Source: a virus. Taken from it: 49,822 bases of DNA. Positions 19,901 to 34,900 of this stretch are shown here, piece by piece. Every line of letters begins with the position of its first letter. Position 1 is the first letter of the stretch. A model generated the notes under the pieces. It was not told the origin of the DNA and did not search any database. It saw only the letters and a program-made list of their open reading frames with translations. The stretch spans positions 1-49,822 of IMG/VR virus record IMGVR_UViG_3300017756_000015; one strand, written 5' to 3'. Both the position numbers and the translations under genes were made by a program.

Positions 19901-22900
19901 AAGCACTACCAACTCCACCACTAGAGATAGTAGCAGTTGCACCTGATGTCTTACCTGTCAGTGTATTAGTTGCAACCCATGCAGTGCCTGTAAAAGGACC
20001 AACAACGAAGAAGTTAGTGTCAGAATCATATTCAAGGACAGTTGCATAACCGCCAACGTTAGATCTTACAACTTCACCGACTTGGAATGCTGTTGAACTT
20101 ACACTCTGAATTGTAATATTATATGCAGTTGTTTTCTTCTTAGTGTCAGTTGTAACAAGATCATGAACGATATCATTAACAGTAGTGTTGACGAAATCAT
20201 CATAAACCCATGAACCTGTACCAAACTGAGCAAGAGTTTGTGTTTGAATCTCTTGTAAGAAGTAGTTACGGTTGTAAAGGACATGTTTTGCAGCACTTCT
20301 ACCAATCTGTCTAGCGGGTGCAAGAATATTAATAGCAAGTTCAATAAGTTCTTTCCATCTATTCTTAACAGTTATCGCAGAACTTAGTGATAATGAATCA
20401 CGAACTGCAGCATCATCAGTATGTAATGCACTGTATGCACCTGCTGTGCCACCTGTATCTTCACCATTTGCATAGAGTAAGTTATCAATTGCTTTCTCAC
20501 CAAGTGAAGAAAGTTGCTGAATACCATATACAGTTGCAAGTAACTCTTGCTCAACTCCATCAACGATATTAAGAGTTAAAGCAGCAGTTAGATACTTACT
20601 GATAGCATCGATAGTAGAGTTGTTTCCACCAGTCTGTAAGTCAGAAATTGCACTTTCAATGATGAGTTTCAAGTCTCTCTGACATTTTGCTTCACCAAGA
20701 GCACCGTTAGGATATGTGAATGCTTGATACTGAACATTGTTCAGAAGATATGTAAACTCAGTAGTGATGAGACCAGTAATTTCTTCTGCAATAAAGTTTC
20801 TATTGAAGTAAAGTCTATCAGCAGCAATCTCAAAATCAGCACCAGTAGGAGCGATAATATCATTGATTGTAGTTACGAGGTTGTCAATAGCAGTCTTGAC
20901 GTTTGCACATCCACCTGCGTCATTAGTAATACCCCAGTCACCAACGATAATACCGTCAGTGTTGTCATAAGTTAGATCACCAGTAACTGCTTGCTTGGCA
21001 TAGAATCCAAGTCTTTCATGTGCATAAACAGATTGCCAAACTTGCAACCTAATATATTGCAACTCACCACTATTTCCAATATAGAACTTAGCAGCAGTGA
21101 TAGTTTCTAAGTTACCACCGTCATAGACATCATCAGCAAGTCCATCCAAGATTAATCCAAGGTCAGTCTTACAACGCAACGTACCATCAGTAGATGTACC
21201 GTTAGCATTTCTAGGCATAGAAAGTGCAAGATCAGGATATCTTGTGAGCATATCATATGCTGCTTTATCAACAATAACTTTTCTATTTGCTCTAATTAAG
21301 TTAGCAGCATCACGGAATCTACCACGAGCATCTTCATCAATCTGATTAGTGTAGATTTGATCTGTTGTACCATTATGATAATCAACAACAAATGGAACCT
21401 CTGAGAAGGAATTGACTGTACCACCAACAAATTCATATGCAGGTAGAGATTTAGTTACAGTTGCAAGATAATCAACAGGTGATGCAGCAGAAGCATATGT
21501 TAGGGTGTCAGTGACGATATCAAGTAGATTATCAGCAGTAGTGATAACATCAGCACAATCAGTAAGACTGTACTCAGATTTAGTAATAGCATTACTTACT
21601 GCACTTGAGAAGGTGTGAGTGTATTGATCATCAGCACTTGATGCGCCAACGTTGATAGTAAACGTATTCGTGGTGTGGGCAGAGATCTTGAGGACTTGCT
21701 TAGAAGCAGGATCAGTAGATCTTGGGTATGCGGTAATTTTTTGGTTTCCATCTTTGGAACAAGTAAAGGATATAGCACCGTCAGCAAGGAATACTGCGTC
21801 ACCTGCTTTAGTTATACCATTTGAAGTTGCAGATACGAAGGTGTGAGTGTAGTTACCACCAGAAACGACTGCACTGGAGGTTGCACTTGCAAATGTATGT
21901 GTGCTTGTATTGGAATCAGTTCCAATGTCAACCGTGATAGTATTGTTCTTCTTAATGATTCCATTTGCAGATGCAGATACGAAAGTATGAGCATATTGAT
22001 CTGCAGCAGCAGAAGGACCAACATTAACTGTAAATGTATTGTCTGTCTTAGCAGAGATTCTTAAGAATCTTCCAGAGAAAGGATCAGTGGAACGAGGATA
22101 AGTCTTAGTCTCATGATTACCATCTTTAGTGCAGGTGAATGAGAGTGAATTATCAGCAATTCTGATCTTATCTCCTACAACAAATCCATGAGCATTCTGA
22201 GTGATTTGTAAAACACCAGTTGCAGGATCATAAGATGCTCCTGTAGCAGTTGATGTTACACCATTTTGTGTGATAGAAACAATCTTATCAGAAGCAGGAA
22301 GAGTTCCATTTCCACCAGTTGCTCTAGAGAAGGTCAATGAATCTTGTGTAATCTTAATTGACTGACCAACTTCCAAGTTATTATTAGGAAGTGTTAGAAC
22401 AGCGATACCAGTTGAAGGATCGTAAGTTGCACCTGTTGGTTGATAGTTAACAGTAGGTGACTTACCTACATTTAGTTCAAAAGTATTTGTAGTCTTATTC
22501 TGAACTTCTAACCAACCTAAAGCAGCAGGATCGTTAGGTCTTGGATAGGTATGGTTTGTAGAATTGCCATCCATTGTACATGTGAATGTCAATGAATTAT
22601 CAGCAAGTTGAATACTATCACCATTTTCTAAGTTATGACCATTAGAAGTGATGACCAATATACCAGTTGTAGCATTATAAGTTGCATTGGATGCTGTGAT
22701 AGTAGTATCACTTACTAAGTTGTGACCACTAGAGGTGATAACCATGTCACCAGTAGCAGGATTATATGTTGCCCCTGTTGCAGTAAACTGAGTTACTGAT
22801 TGTGAAAGGTAGTCAGACTCAGTAATTGTAGAATCAAACTTCTGAGTGAAACCATGATCACCTTGAACATCCCATGGAGTGTTAGTGATAACATACTTAA

Positions 22901-25900
22901 GTAGTTTACCAACAGTCTCCAATACATACAGAGATTCTACTAGATCATCGGAAACATGTAGAAGAGTGATTGGGTTTGTAGTTCTATTAACATAAAGTGC
23001 AGCAGCATCCCAAATGTGACTGTTAGATCCATTTCTAAAGTCTTCAATCATTGCACTTACAATGTCTTTAACATCATCTTCACAGTTAACTTCTCCACCA
23101 AGAACGGTGAAGTAAGGATAACGTTCCTTCATGATATACACTGCTTCTTGAGCAATGAAGTCTTTATTTAAGATGAGGTTATCAGCAGCATTGATATATC
23201 TGTGTGTCTTTTTATTGAATCCTCTGCTCGCAACACCAACGTTGACAGTAATTGTAGTTCCTGTAACTGCAGTGATAGCAAGGGTTGCACCGTAAGAAGG
23301 ATCAGTCAGACGAGGATAAGTATGCTGAGTAGCATGATTATCTTTCGAGCAAGTGAAGGTTAAAGAGTTTGCAGCAATCGTGATAGTATCAGATGTTGTA
23401 TAACTATGAGATCCGATATTAATTTCCATCGAACCTGTAATTGCATCATAATCAACTGCAGTTGGAGTGAAACTACTTGATCCAGTTACAGATACTGCAT
23501 TACTCGATGCAGAAACAAATTTATGAACACCACCGATCAATCTAGCAGTTGCACGGATTGCATCGTTATTAATGTATTCGTTGATAGTGAAATCTTGAGT
23601 ACCAGACCAGTCTTCTAAGAATACTTGCTTATCAGCACCATCAAAGTGCCATAGAATCTTAGTATTAGTATCACCTTGGAAAATACCATTTACAGGAGTA
23701 AACGGAATAGTAGAATAGCGAGTAGTAGCACTCAATCTAAGTTCGTCGATATGACCATAGAATGCATTTCCAAGGGCATAAGATGCACCAAGAACAAATG
23801 GTTTGGCAGCATAGTTAGTGCTATCAGTTCCAGTTCCTGCTTCAGCACCATTGATGAAGATCTTAACAGTAGTAGAAGTTCTTTGAACAACGATATGAGT
23901 CCAAGTATCTTGAGCAATCGTAGTTGCACCAGAAGTTACAACATCAGAGTTACTTACGTTGTAACGAACTTGTCCTGCATTTAAGTAGAGATGACCTGCA
24001 GCATCAGTGGATGCTGTTCTAAAGTCAAGGATAGAATGAATACCACTGATAGAGGATGCTGCTGCCTTGATATAAAGTTCAATAGTATATCCTGCAGTTC
24101 CCCATGCAAAATCACTGCTAGAATCAACACTTAAGTAATCTAAAGAAACTTGTGCAACACCAACATCTACAGTAATCGTATTTGAAGTTACCGCAGAGAT
24201 TGTTAATGCTTGTCCAGACGCAGGATCAGTTGATCTTGGATATGGATGATTTGTTGTATTGCTATCAGCAGTACAAGTAAAGGTTAAACCACCGTCAGCA
24301 ATAGTAACTTTATTACTTGTAGTCAAACTATGGGTTCCAATATTGATGACTAATGTTCCTGCCTCAGGATCATAAGTCGTACCCGCTACAGCAGTATGTG
24401 TAGAAGTAGCACCGTTTGATGCTTGGATGGCATTAGCAACGCCACTTACAAATGTGTGAGTATGATTTGCTCTACCTAAAAGAAGAGATGCAGTACCAAA
24501 CTTCTTAGTTGAAGTATCAATCTGTGCTTCACCTTCCCAAGTTGGAATATTATAATCTAAACCACCACGCTGTGATCTACCAACCTTACCGAGGAAGATA
24601 GTAGAACGTGCAGAGTTTGCACCAATAACTTCTGCCTTAGTATCTCTAGATCTAATAATTTGACCTGCTTGGAAGAATCCAGAACCGATTCTGTCAGTGA
24701 AAGTAAGTTTTCTGATCTTAGCAGATTCTGTAGGAAGGAATTCACCTTGGTTATTACCATATTCAATCTTATAGTTACGAATATACTCATTCTCTTGGAA
24801 TGTACCAGTTAAGTTATCATAAGGAATGACATAGTTGTTTATTTGCTCATTAGCAGGGAAACTACTATCGAATGCAGTACTGTTGTCAGTGAAATCAACA
24901 ATACCAATCTGAGACTTGGAGATATCATCAAGAACGACGTTCGGATATGTCTGAGAAGTGATTCTGTTGAATAGTAATCCAAAGAAGGAAGAACCTTCGG
25001 AAATGTTAACCTGACCAATAAACTCTTGAGTTGTAGGATCTTGGTAGGTTGAAGTTTGGGTAACACGAGCAACAACACCAGACTGTGCACCAATAATAAC
25101 ATCATTTAACTGAATATCGAATAATCCAGGTGTTGATTGATAAGTACCTGCAATCTTACTTAATGTAAGTGCATTAGTAATAGAAATGTCAGTACTGTAA
25201 CTAGGAGCATCTTCTTGATGAGAAACTGGTGTAGTTCCGTTCTGACCTCTGGTTATAACAAGAGTTGTTGAGTCAGTATTTTGAGTAACAGAATCTACTC
25301 TGAAGATTTCAGATCCTAATTGATAGTTAGTTGCTGCAACAAACACACCTGCAGTGACTTGATAGTCAGTACCAGTATTATCTGTCTTGTATGCAACCAT
25401 CTCAATAGTTGTAGTCGCTGCACCGATGGTGTATCGTAACTGAGCAAGTGGAGTTTCTGCACCGCTGGCGAGGTTAATTTGTTCAACTTTTGCAGTATCG
25501 CCTGTAAGGTTCGTAATGTTTTCACCGAAGACAAACAGACCGATATTAGAAATGCTAGTTACAGTAGCAACGTTAGCAGCAAAACCAGTTGCACCAACAG
25601 TTACTAGTTCACCGATAGTGTATGTTCCTTGAGTGATGAAACCATTGATAGTATTACCAACAACAGTGGTAACAGTCAATCTTGCCTGAGACGATGTGCC
25701 AACTACGGTCATACCTGCAGTTGGGAAAATACCACTGATATTATTGAATGTTAGAGCAACAGTTGCAATCTGATTGATAGAAACGTTTACATACTTAACA
25801 CTTGCAGGAGGTTGAGGTGGTTCTGCAAAGACAACTGAATCACCTTGAATCTCAAATGCAGTTCCTGGAGTTTGAACAACACCATTAAGAACAATCATCA

Positions 25901-28900
25901 ACTGGTTAGCATTCGCAACAACGTTGTTACCATCAACAGTTAGAGGGAAGGAAATCTTTTGACCATCAAACTGACTAGAAATATCATCAAGTCTCTGTAC
26001 AACAGAAGTTAGAATGTTCTCAGAAGAAGTTAGTCGTTTTTGTCTGAATAGTACTTCAGTATTATTGAACTCAGAGTAAACAGGTTCAACAAGAGCAAAG
26101 TTTTGAATATTAGGAACAATTGCATCTCTTGCAAGTTCAACAGACTTAGTTAACTGGAAGAATGTCTCTTTATTAGGAATAAATCCATAATCATTGAGAT
26201 CTAACTCACCAAATACTTTGAATGATGCGGGGTGAACGTTCTTGATAAGAATCTCTTTCCATTCACCAATAGAAACAGCAGACTTAACAGCATATGAGAA
26301 GTCTTGATAATAGTAACTATCTTGAATCTTCTGAATAATCTCAGATGGTTTACCAACGTCATCGATAAACTGACCTGTAGTTTTAGTGACAGAACCAATC
26401 TCAAGAACACCTTTAGCAACTTTGATATCAGTCATGATACCAGAAGACTTAGAAATCACACCAGTGATTCTTTGACCAGTAGAGAACTCTCCAGTATAGT
26501 CAACAATCTTAAGAACTCTAGGTCCAACTTGCCAACCTGCGTTAGTAGAAACATATCCAGTTGCAGTTGAAGTAGATAAAGATTCACCTTGATATACAAG
26601 TTCTCCTTCTAAGAAAGTAGATGTAACAACGTTTGCTGTAGCAGCACCACCAAATGATTCGGTAAGAACCTGTTGACGACCTGTACCTGCGTTTACATAT
26701 GCCAATGCATCACCAAGTGCAGCGTTAGCAGAAGTAATCGCGAGTTTTAATTGATCATTTTCAAGAGAGTTAGCAGAACCTGCAATAGCATAGTAAGTAG
26801 TAGTTCCATTCAATCTACCAACAGCACCTGCAGATAGAGGATATGCAACACCGTCTCCAGTGTCAACAACATTCAGTGTGACAGCAGATCCGTTTGTAAT
26901 ACCATGTGGGAAAGCGAACTGTAAGAGTCCCAAGTCAAGGTTAACAACATAGTTGAATGAAGATCTTAGTGATACAGTAGGAGTTGAAGAATATCCTGCA
27001 CCAGGATCTTTAACAATAATAGTATCAAGACGACCGTTCTTAGTTGTTGCTTCTGCAATAGCACCACTACCACCACCTCCAGTGATGACAACAGCAGGTG
27101 CTTGAGAATATCCAGTACCAGGATCGGTAACTGTAATACTATCGAGAATACTTGTAGATGTTAACTGAGCATTGATTGGGAATGTAATCTCAGGACGTAA
27201 TGTGTAGTCATGAGGATAGTCATAACCAAAGTTATTATTTTTAAGTTTCTTAATCTTACCAACACTAGATCCTTGAGTGAAGATAGATGCACCAGAACCG
27301 AATGGTGGGATAACAACTACAACTTCAGCACCAGATCCAGTCAAACCAGATCCTAAGATACCAGACACTGACTCAATATCAATACTTGCTGTAGTGTATC
27401 CTTTACCAGGAGATGTAACAGTTACTAGTTGAATCTGACCAGGGATAGTTACGCCATTGGCATCTTGTCCATCAGCAACATTAATAGTAACAAATCCACC
27501 TTCACCGTCACCTGTAATAGGTACACTGGTGTATTGTCCAACAGCATATTCAGTTCCAGGATCATTAATTTGAACTCTTTCAATCTGTCTAGTTGATTGA
27601 ATGCTAGAAACGATAGGTAATCTAGTATAGAAACCACCTGGGTTTACAATACGAACAGCGTTAATTGATCCAACTGCTCTTAAGGAAGAAGTTGCATAAC
27701 TTGCTTGGTTGATATCAGCAGCACCCTCTGGTTCGTTAAGAAGAGGGAACTTGATAATATCAGCACCACGAGTAATAGTCTGACCTGCAATAGAGGAAAT
27801 CTCAAAGTTTCCCTTATATGGAGAGTCTACAACATCGAGGTAACTACCAGGCACAACAGGAGAATCAGAACCAGTTCTAGAAGGGTCAAAGTAGTAAGAA
27901 ATATTAGTAACAATTGTTGGGTCAACTTTTAGTTTCACAGATGGAGTAGGTGCTCCTGCTCCAGTGACACCAGGGGTTCCAACCCTTTCAATAGAGTTGA
28001 ATGAATATTCAAGTTTGTATAGACTATCCTTAGCAAAGGAAAGGTTACCACCAACAAGTGAAGAATGACTTAAGTCAAAGATATATTGGTGACCATAGTA
28101 CATCTTCAAAGTCGGAGACTTCATAAAGATGTTTACACTACCTGCAGATGTGGCAGGTGAAGTAATTGCTGCTTGATTTAACTTATAAGTGAATTCAAGA
28201 GGACTGATAACACGATCAACAGGGAACGCACCATCATATTCATCGTATACAACACTACCTACAGTCTGAGATGGGTTACCATCAACATAAATTACGTCTC
28301 CTACAGAAAGGTAATGACTAGTACTTGTAATAACGTAAACTTCATCACTGTTTGCAACAGAAGAAACTTGCAAGATCTTATCAAGATTAGCAACTAATGT
28401 AATTTTGGTTACGCCAGTTAAGTTTGTTATCGTTGTTGTGCTATATGCTGCATTGAATGAGATATCACTAGAAGTCAGTTGTACAACAGAACCAACAATG
28501 AATGGGGAAGAACCAGATACTTCATCGATTCTTACAGAGTAATCAATAGTTGCAAATGGTTTGAATTTAGCAAATGAGTCAAGATTTTGACTACCTGCTG
28601 CGTTGTAAGTACCATCTAAGTTATACTTGTCAAGATCAATATCAAAAGTTCCTGGAGTTGTATTATTAACTAATGGGAATGTATAACCCTCAATAACGTT
28701 GATATCATTTGGAATAGGTCCAACAATACCATAAGTTGATTGCTCACTAAACTGTTCAGTTACTAAGTTTCCAGTAGCAGTATCATCTGTCCATGTATTA
28801 TTGTTTACAGCAAGATATACTTTATTATTTGCATCATCAACTCTTACGATATAACCGCTGTTGACAAATGACCCAGAATCGTTGTTTAGACGTAACTTAC

Positions 28901-31900
28901 TACCAACAGTAAACCTAAATGCCTGATTTATCGTTAACTCTTGAATGTTATCAATCTTAGTTGTAGGAGTAACCTTGAAGAAATATCTGTCTTTAACAAC
29001 AGCAGATACATTAAGTTTCTGAGATCCAGGAGAAGGAACAGTTGCAGTTCTAGAACTCCAAACATCCTGAGTATAAGTAAGAGTCTCAGTTGCAGGAGTC
29101 ATATTGATTGTAGCATCATCAAAGTCAAGAGATTGGAATCCTGCCTCAGATAAAGCATAACCAGTATTCTGCATTGTAAGAGTACTACCAGTTACAGGAG
29201 TAACAGCAGTTCTAGTAAATCCTAGTTGAGTATTAGTTTGAGTAGAAACTGTACCGATTCTTGCAGCATCAGCATTCTTATCAATTTTAAGTGAGAATCC
29301 ATCATAATCAATCAGATCATATCTGTTAAGGTTAGTAGTGAACCATGCAGTATCAGTCCAAGTGTATTGGAAACCAAATCCACCTGCAGATGGGAATGCA
29401 CTAACATCAGAAGGAACAGAAGGAGTAATCGCTCTGTTTCTTAATCTAAAGTTATCAACATGGAACTGACCTTGCTCATTGATTCTAAAGTTACCTGCAC
29501 TACCAGATCTACCAGGGATCTGACCAACATAAAGATGCTTACTACCAAGAGCAGTAGAAGGAACTGTAGATTGAATCGCTTGAATTCCATTCACATAAAC
29601 AGTAAAGATATTACCTTCTCTCTTCAATCCAATGAATTGCCAAGTGTTGTCGGCAAACATATTGTTGAGGGAGGACTGTCCTGCACCAGATGCACTATTG
29701 AGTTTAGTAGATCCGTTAGTTACAACAAGTTCTAAGTATCCGCTACTTACGTCATAATATAACCAAAGAGCACCAGTTGCCTCTTCAGCATCACCGATAG
29801 CAAGAAGAGTATGTTGAGTGATACTACCACCAGTTAAACTTGATGTATTAGTATCTTTATAAACCATCATCTCAACAGTGAAGTCACTATTAAGTCTTGC
29901 TCCTAATTGAGCAGAAGTAATTTGAAGATTACCTTGAGTCCAAGTAGTTTGACCATCTGCATAACCATGGATCTTAGCAACATCATTGGCATAAGTGATA
30001 GAGTTGCTTGTTGATGTAGAAGTTAATGTGTAGTGACTGGTTGTATCAACTTGAGATCCTCCAGTGAAGGGGAAGATAAACTCGTTTCTATTCCATTGAG
30101 TTTGTCCAACAATATTAATATCACCAGAGTTATCAACATCAACAGAGTAAGCAGTAATACCCTCAGTATTGTTTTGTGTAAATTGGTTAGTCGTATGATT
30201 TTTAATTTTTCCGTCATAACCAATCTTAACAGTATCAACTGTAGGTAAAGTATTGGTATTATTGATGCTAGTAAACGCAATGTTTAAATCACCAAAGATA
30301 TCAATTGCAGAACTAGGAGTAACAGTAATAGATCCTCCAGTTGGAGCAAGATAGCGATAGTTCCAGATAAATGTGCCATCTGTATCAATCTTACCAACCC
30401 AGAAACTATCTCTAGTAGTATCGTCTGACTTAAGTCTTAGACCACCAGTAACATAAAGTTCTTTGAATTCATCAATAGCAAGACTAGTATCCATAATAGA
30501 ATACAGACTATTAGTAAATTGCTTGATCCAAGTTACAGTAATAGTATTGACACCAAAAGCAATCTTAGCAACACCAGTATCGATATCTGCGTTAGATTGA
30601 GTAGCAGCAAGTTCTAAAGATGCATAAACGTCTGTTCCATCGATAACAATATCAGTAATCTTTTCCGATTTGTTAGAAGATGCAATCTTTCTCTTGATTG
30701 CAAAGTTACCACTAGTATCGATAGATGCAATGAAAGCATCATACGGTGCACCAGAGTTAGTATTGGTATATCCTCCAATAATGAATCTAGTATCAGAGTA
30801 TTTCTTAATAGCAGTGATAAAGTCACCACGAGTAGAACCAGAGATACCTGCATAACCTTTTTGGAAGGTTAATGCTGCACTTAGTCCGTTTGCTGCTTCA
30901 GTATACTTACAAAGAATAACATCAGGGTTATAAGAGGAAAGAATAGCACTATTTGGACTATTTTGACCAACAACCCAGATACTCTTACCATCAACATATA
31001 ATTTGAGGAATTCAGAGTCTTGTTGACCACCTGGAAGTTCTAAGGATGCTTCCCATTCCTTAACACCCGTAGCAGAGAGTTTTGCAATGAATGCAACATC
31101 ATTAGATGCAGCATCATAAGTTTTACCGCAAATATAAGTTTCTTTAGAATCATTAATGTATACATCACTGATCCTCACATAGTTTCTATTAGTAAACTTA
31201 GCGACATAGTAGTCTGCTTTTTTGAAAACTTGAGGATGTGAAAGGATAACTCTAGGATTGCTTGTGTATCCATAACCAGAGTTGATAATATTGACATTTT
31301 CAATAGAACCAACAGAAGTTACAACTGCTTCAAGTCTACCGCCAGTTCCATTACCATCGATAATGATAGTAGGAGGAATATCAGTATTATAACCAGATCC
31401 AGTTTGATTAACTACAATCTCTTCAATACCTTTAAATTGACGAACAACAAATGTTTTATTAGTGCTGTCCATGACAGGAGTGTAGTCAACAAATACGCTG
31501 TCACCTGGTTGTAGGTTATGAGGATTGACTGTGGTAAGAACACCGAAGTTATTACCACTTACATTTTCAAATGTATATGCTTCAACCGCTTCACCTTTAA
31601 TTCTAGAAATACGAGCAGAAACACCACTACCATCAGTATCAGTATTGTCAAAGATTAGTCTATCATTAACCTGATAAGATATACCTGGGTTTTCAACTGT
31701 AAATCCAGTTACAGAAGCATCTTCAAACTTAGTAGTTGTTTCAACTTCAATATCAACCTTAGAGTCAAACTTGACTTTGGGGAAGTAATCAAATAACTGT
31801 AATGGTGACTCTTCAAAGACCTGATCAGGATCAGCAATCTCATCCGCTTCAATAACACCACTTCTATCTTCGTCTTCTATATCAAATAGTAATACATCTC

Positions 31901-34900
31901 CATTCTCTAGTGTTAGAGCGTTTGTAGAAGCATTAGGTGCCCTCTCAACGTCAATATCAACATTCTCATAAGGGTCACGATATCTAACAACACCTTCTGG
32001 AATATTTTGTTGTACAGCATCAGCATTCAAGTTCCAAGAATCAACAACAGAGTTGAAACTAGGACCCATAACATAAGGGAATAGTGGATTACCATCGTCA
32101 GTTGCATCAATAGTAACGAAGTAAGAATATCTACCTTCGGGATACTCAGGAGTCTTACAGAATCTACCGTTATACTGATCTAATGCACCAAGACCGAACA
32201 CATACTCATAGTCTTCAACAAATTTACCTGCTGCCTCAGCAGATAGTAAAGGACCTGCTGTTCTAACAGGATTTGGGTTAGAATCTACATTATAAACAAG
32301 ATTTGTCTTTAATCTATATGAAGTATTAAGTTTTTGAATCGCAGATGACTGATCAGTAGGATCGGAGTAACCATAAGGACCGTAAATTGGGTTACCATCA
32401 AATGCCCAACCAATAATAGGAGAGTGTATTAAACCGTCTTCCTTTTCTTTGATTACGCCTGATGTATTTTCAAATAAGTTGTCACCAAGAATATATCTTA
32501 GTGTTTGAGGGTTTGATAAGTGAGCATACTCACCACCATACTGATTATTAAATCCTTCAAAGACAGAACCCTTAGCAGCATCAAATGTAGTAGTTGATTG
32601 TAAGTTATAAGTCCATTCAAATACGTTTGCAGTGAAAGTTGCTTCAGAACCAACAGAGTTCAGGTTAATGATAGTTGTTCCTTGAAGATATCCAATACCT
32701 CGGTTAACAATAGTAATGCTTGTAACTCTACCTGCGTTTTCACCATCAGTATCAATAGATGCTCTAGCAACAGCACCAAAACCTTCACCCTGAATAGTAA
32801 TTTCGGGAGCAGTTGTGTATCCAGAACCTGCAGAAATGATAGCGATCGAAATAATACGACCATTCTGTACAATTGCTTGTGCAACAGCACCACTACCAGA
32901 ACTTAACGATACAGTAGGAGTAGAAGTATAAGAAATACCACCTGATCCAACAGAAACAGACTGAATAGGACCACGAACAGATGCAGTTGCTGCAGCACCA
33001 GTACCACCGCCACCAACAACAGTAATAGAAGGTTGTGAGGTGTATCCAGTACCACCTGAGTTGATTAGAATTCTAGAAACAACCCCTTTTGTAATAATAG
33101 CAGTTGCAGACGCTCCAGAACCGCCTCCACCAACGATAGAGACTAGAGGAGAAGAAGTAAACCCAGAACCCCCTGTAGATACAGTAATTTCATTAACAGA
33201 ACCGTTAACAACAACCGCAGCAGTTGCACCAGTTCCTCCGCCACCACTGATAGTTAATACTGGTGGAGATGCAGCATCATATTCTTTACCTGCATTTGTA
33301 ATAGCAACGCTAGTTACAGCACCAAAGGTTTTCTTGAGAGTTGACTTATAAGACCAGATAGAAACGCCATTAACCCAAGTTCCGATAGGACCTGGAGAAA
33401 CGGTGTTCTTTGTAGAAATTGTTGTAGAAGTAATCGGGAAACGATTCAACTTACGTTGGTTTCCTGGAAGTAGAGCAGATCCTGGGAAAGGACCAATATT
33501 ATAGTTTGGAATACCTGTAGATGCTAGGTATGCATAGTTTGTATTGAAGAATGAGTTTTGAACGTTAGTCGTATAAGGACCAATAGCATTCAATACAGCA
33601 CTACTTGTAGACTTACCTTTGTTCAAGTCAACAGATACTAGGATATTACCCTGTGGTACCACAGTTGCGGGTTGGGGTAACTGATATTGGAATACTGTTG
33701 CACTATCCCTAGATGTTACAAGGAATGTGCCATTATAGATGATTGGGTTTGCACCATAAACTGTAACCTGATCACCAACCAATAAACCGTGATTGTTTGA
33801 ACAAGTAATAGTTGCAAATCTATTATTAACGCCTCCAAAGGTAACTGTGGAAACATTGATAAGTTTTTTGACGTTATATAACCATGTAGTTAAATGAGGA
33901 TCAATACTAGTTCCACCTAACTTAGACACAGTGAGTTTATCACCAGGTAGGTAGTATGAACCAGTGTCAGTAAGAACAGTTTGCTGTGCATCAACAATAC
34001 CAACAACATTCAGTACTACTTCTTGAGGAGTTCCTCTATTCACATATACCGTGAAGTTAGAAGCAACTTGAGTTGCAGAATCCCAGTCTTCTACAATACC
34101 GTTTGCAGAACGAGTACATTCGATGAACTGGTTGAGTGATTTCTCTTTATACTGTACAAGTTCAGTTGTTGTACCACCACCAATAACAAATTCACCATTT
34201 CGTTCTGGCCAACCAATTGTAGAGTCAACCGTAATGATTGAATCGGTTGTATTAAGAGGTTCAGCAAGTTTTGTCTTATATGGTACGGTAAACGTCCCAA
34301 CAATAGTTTCTTCTGAGAGAACAAGTTCAAAAATCTCTACATCAGAGGTTTTGATTGAAATATAGTTTTCAACTAAGGCACTTGCAGCAGTTACGTTAGG
34401 ATCTGCAATATCTGCTTCTTGAGTTAACAAACCATCTCTAATATTATCAGCATTACCACTTACTAGGGTTGCACGCAAAATTGTGTCGATAGACCAAGTT
34501 GCTGCAGAGGGTTTGATGATTTGGTCTTTTGGATATGTGACCGTAACAGTTTCACCATAAAGTAACTTGAACAGATAAGCAATACTGAACGAAGTACCTT
34601 TAGATGAATAAAAATCTTTAATAGTTTTGATCGATGTACGAACATCAATCTTAGAGTAGTCAAGTTCTGGAACATCAGGTAAGAACTGTTCTGTATACTT
34701 GTCTAGTAGTCTCTTAACAAATAGCGCATCTAAACACTTAACGCTTGAACCAACCGTTGCAGATGCTGCTACAGTGTTATTACTGAATACTGCATTACCT
34801 GTTTCAGTGTACTTAGTAATACCAGATGCTGCTCTCGCACATCCAGTAAATGCTGCCTTATTGTATCCTTTACCTGACTCAGTAACTACGAAACCTGTAA

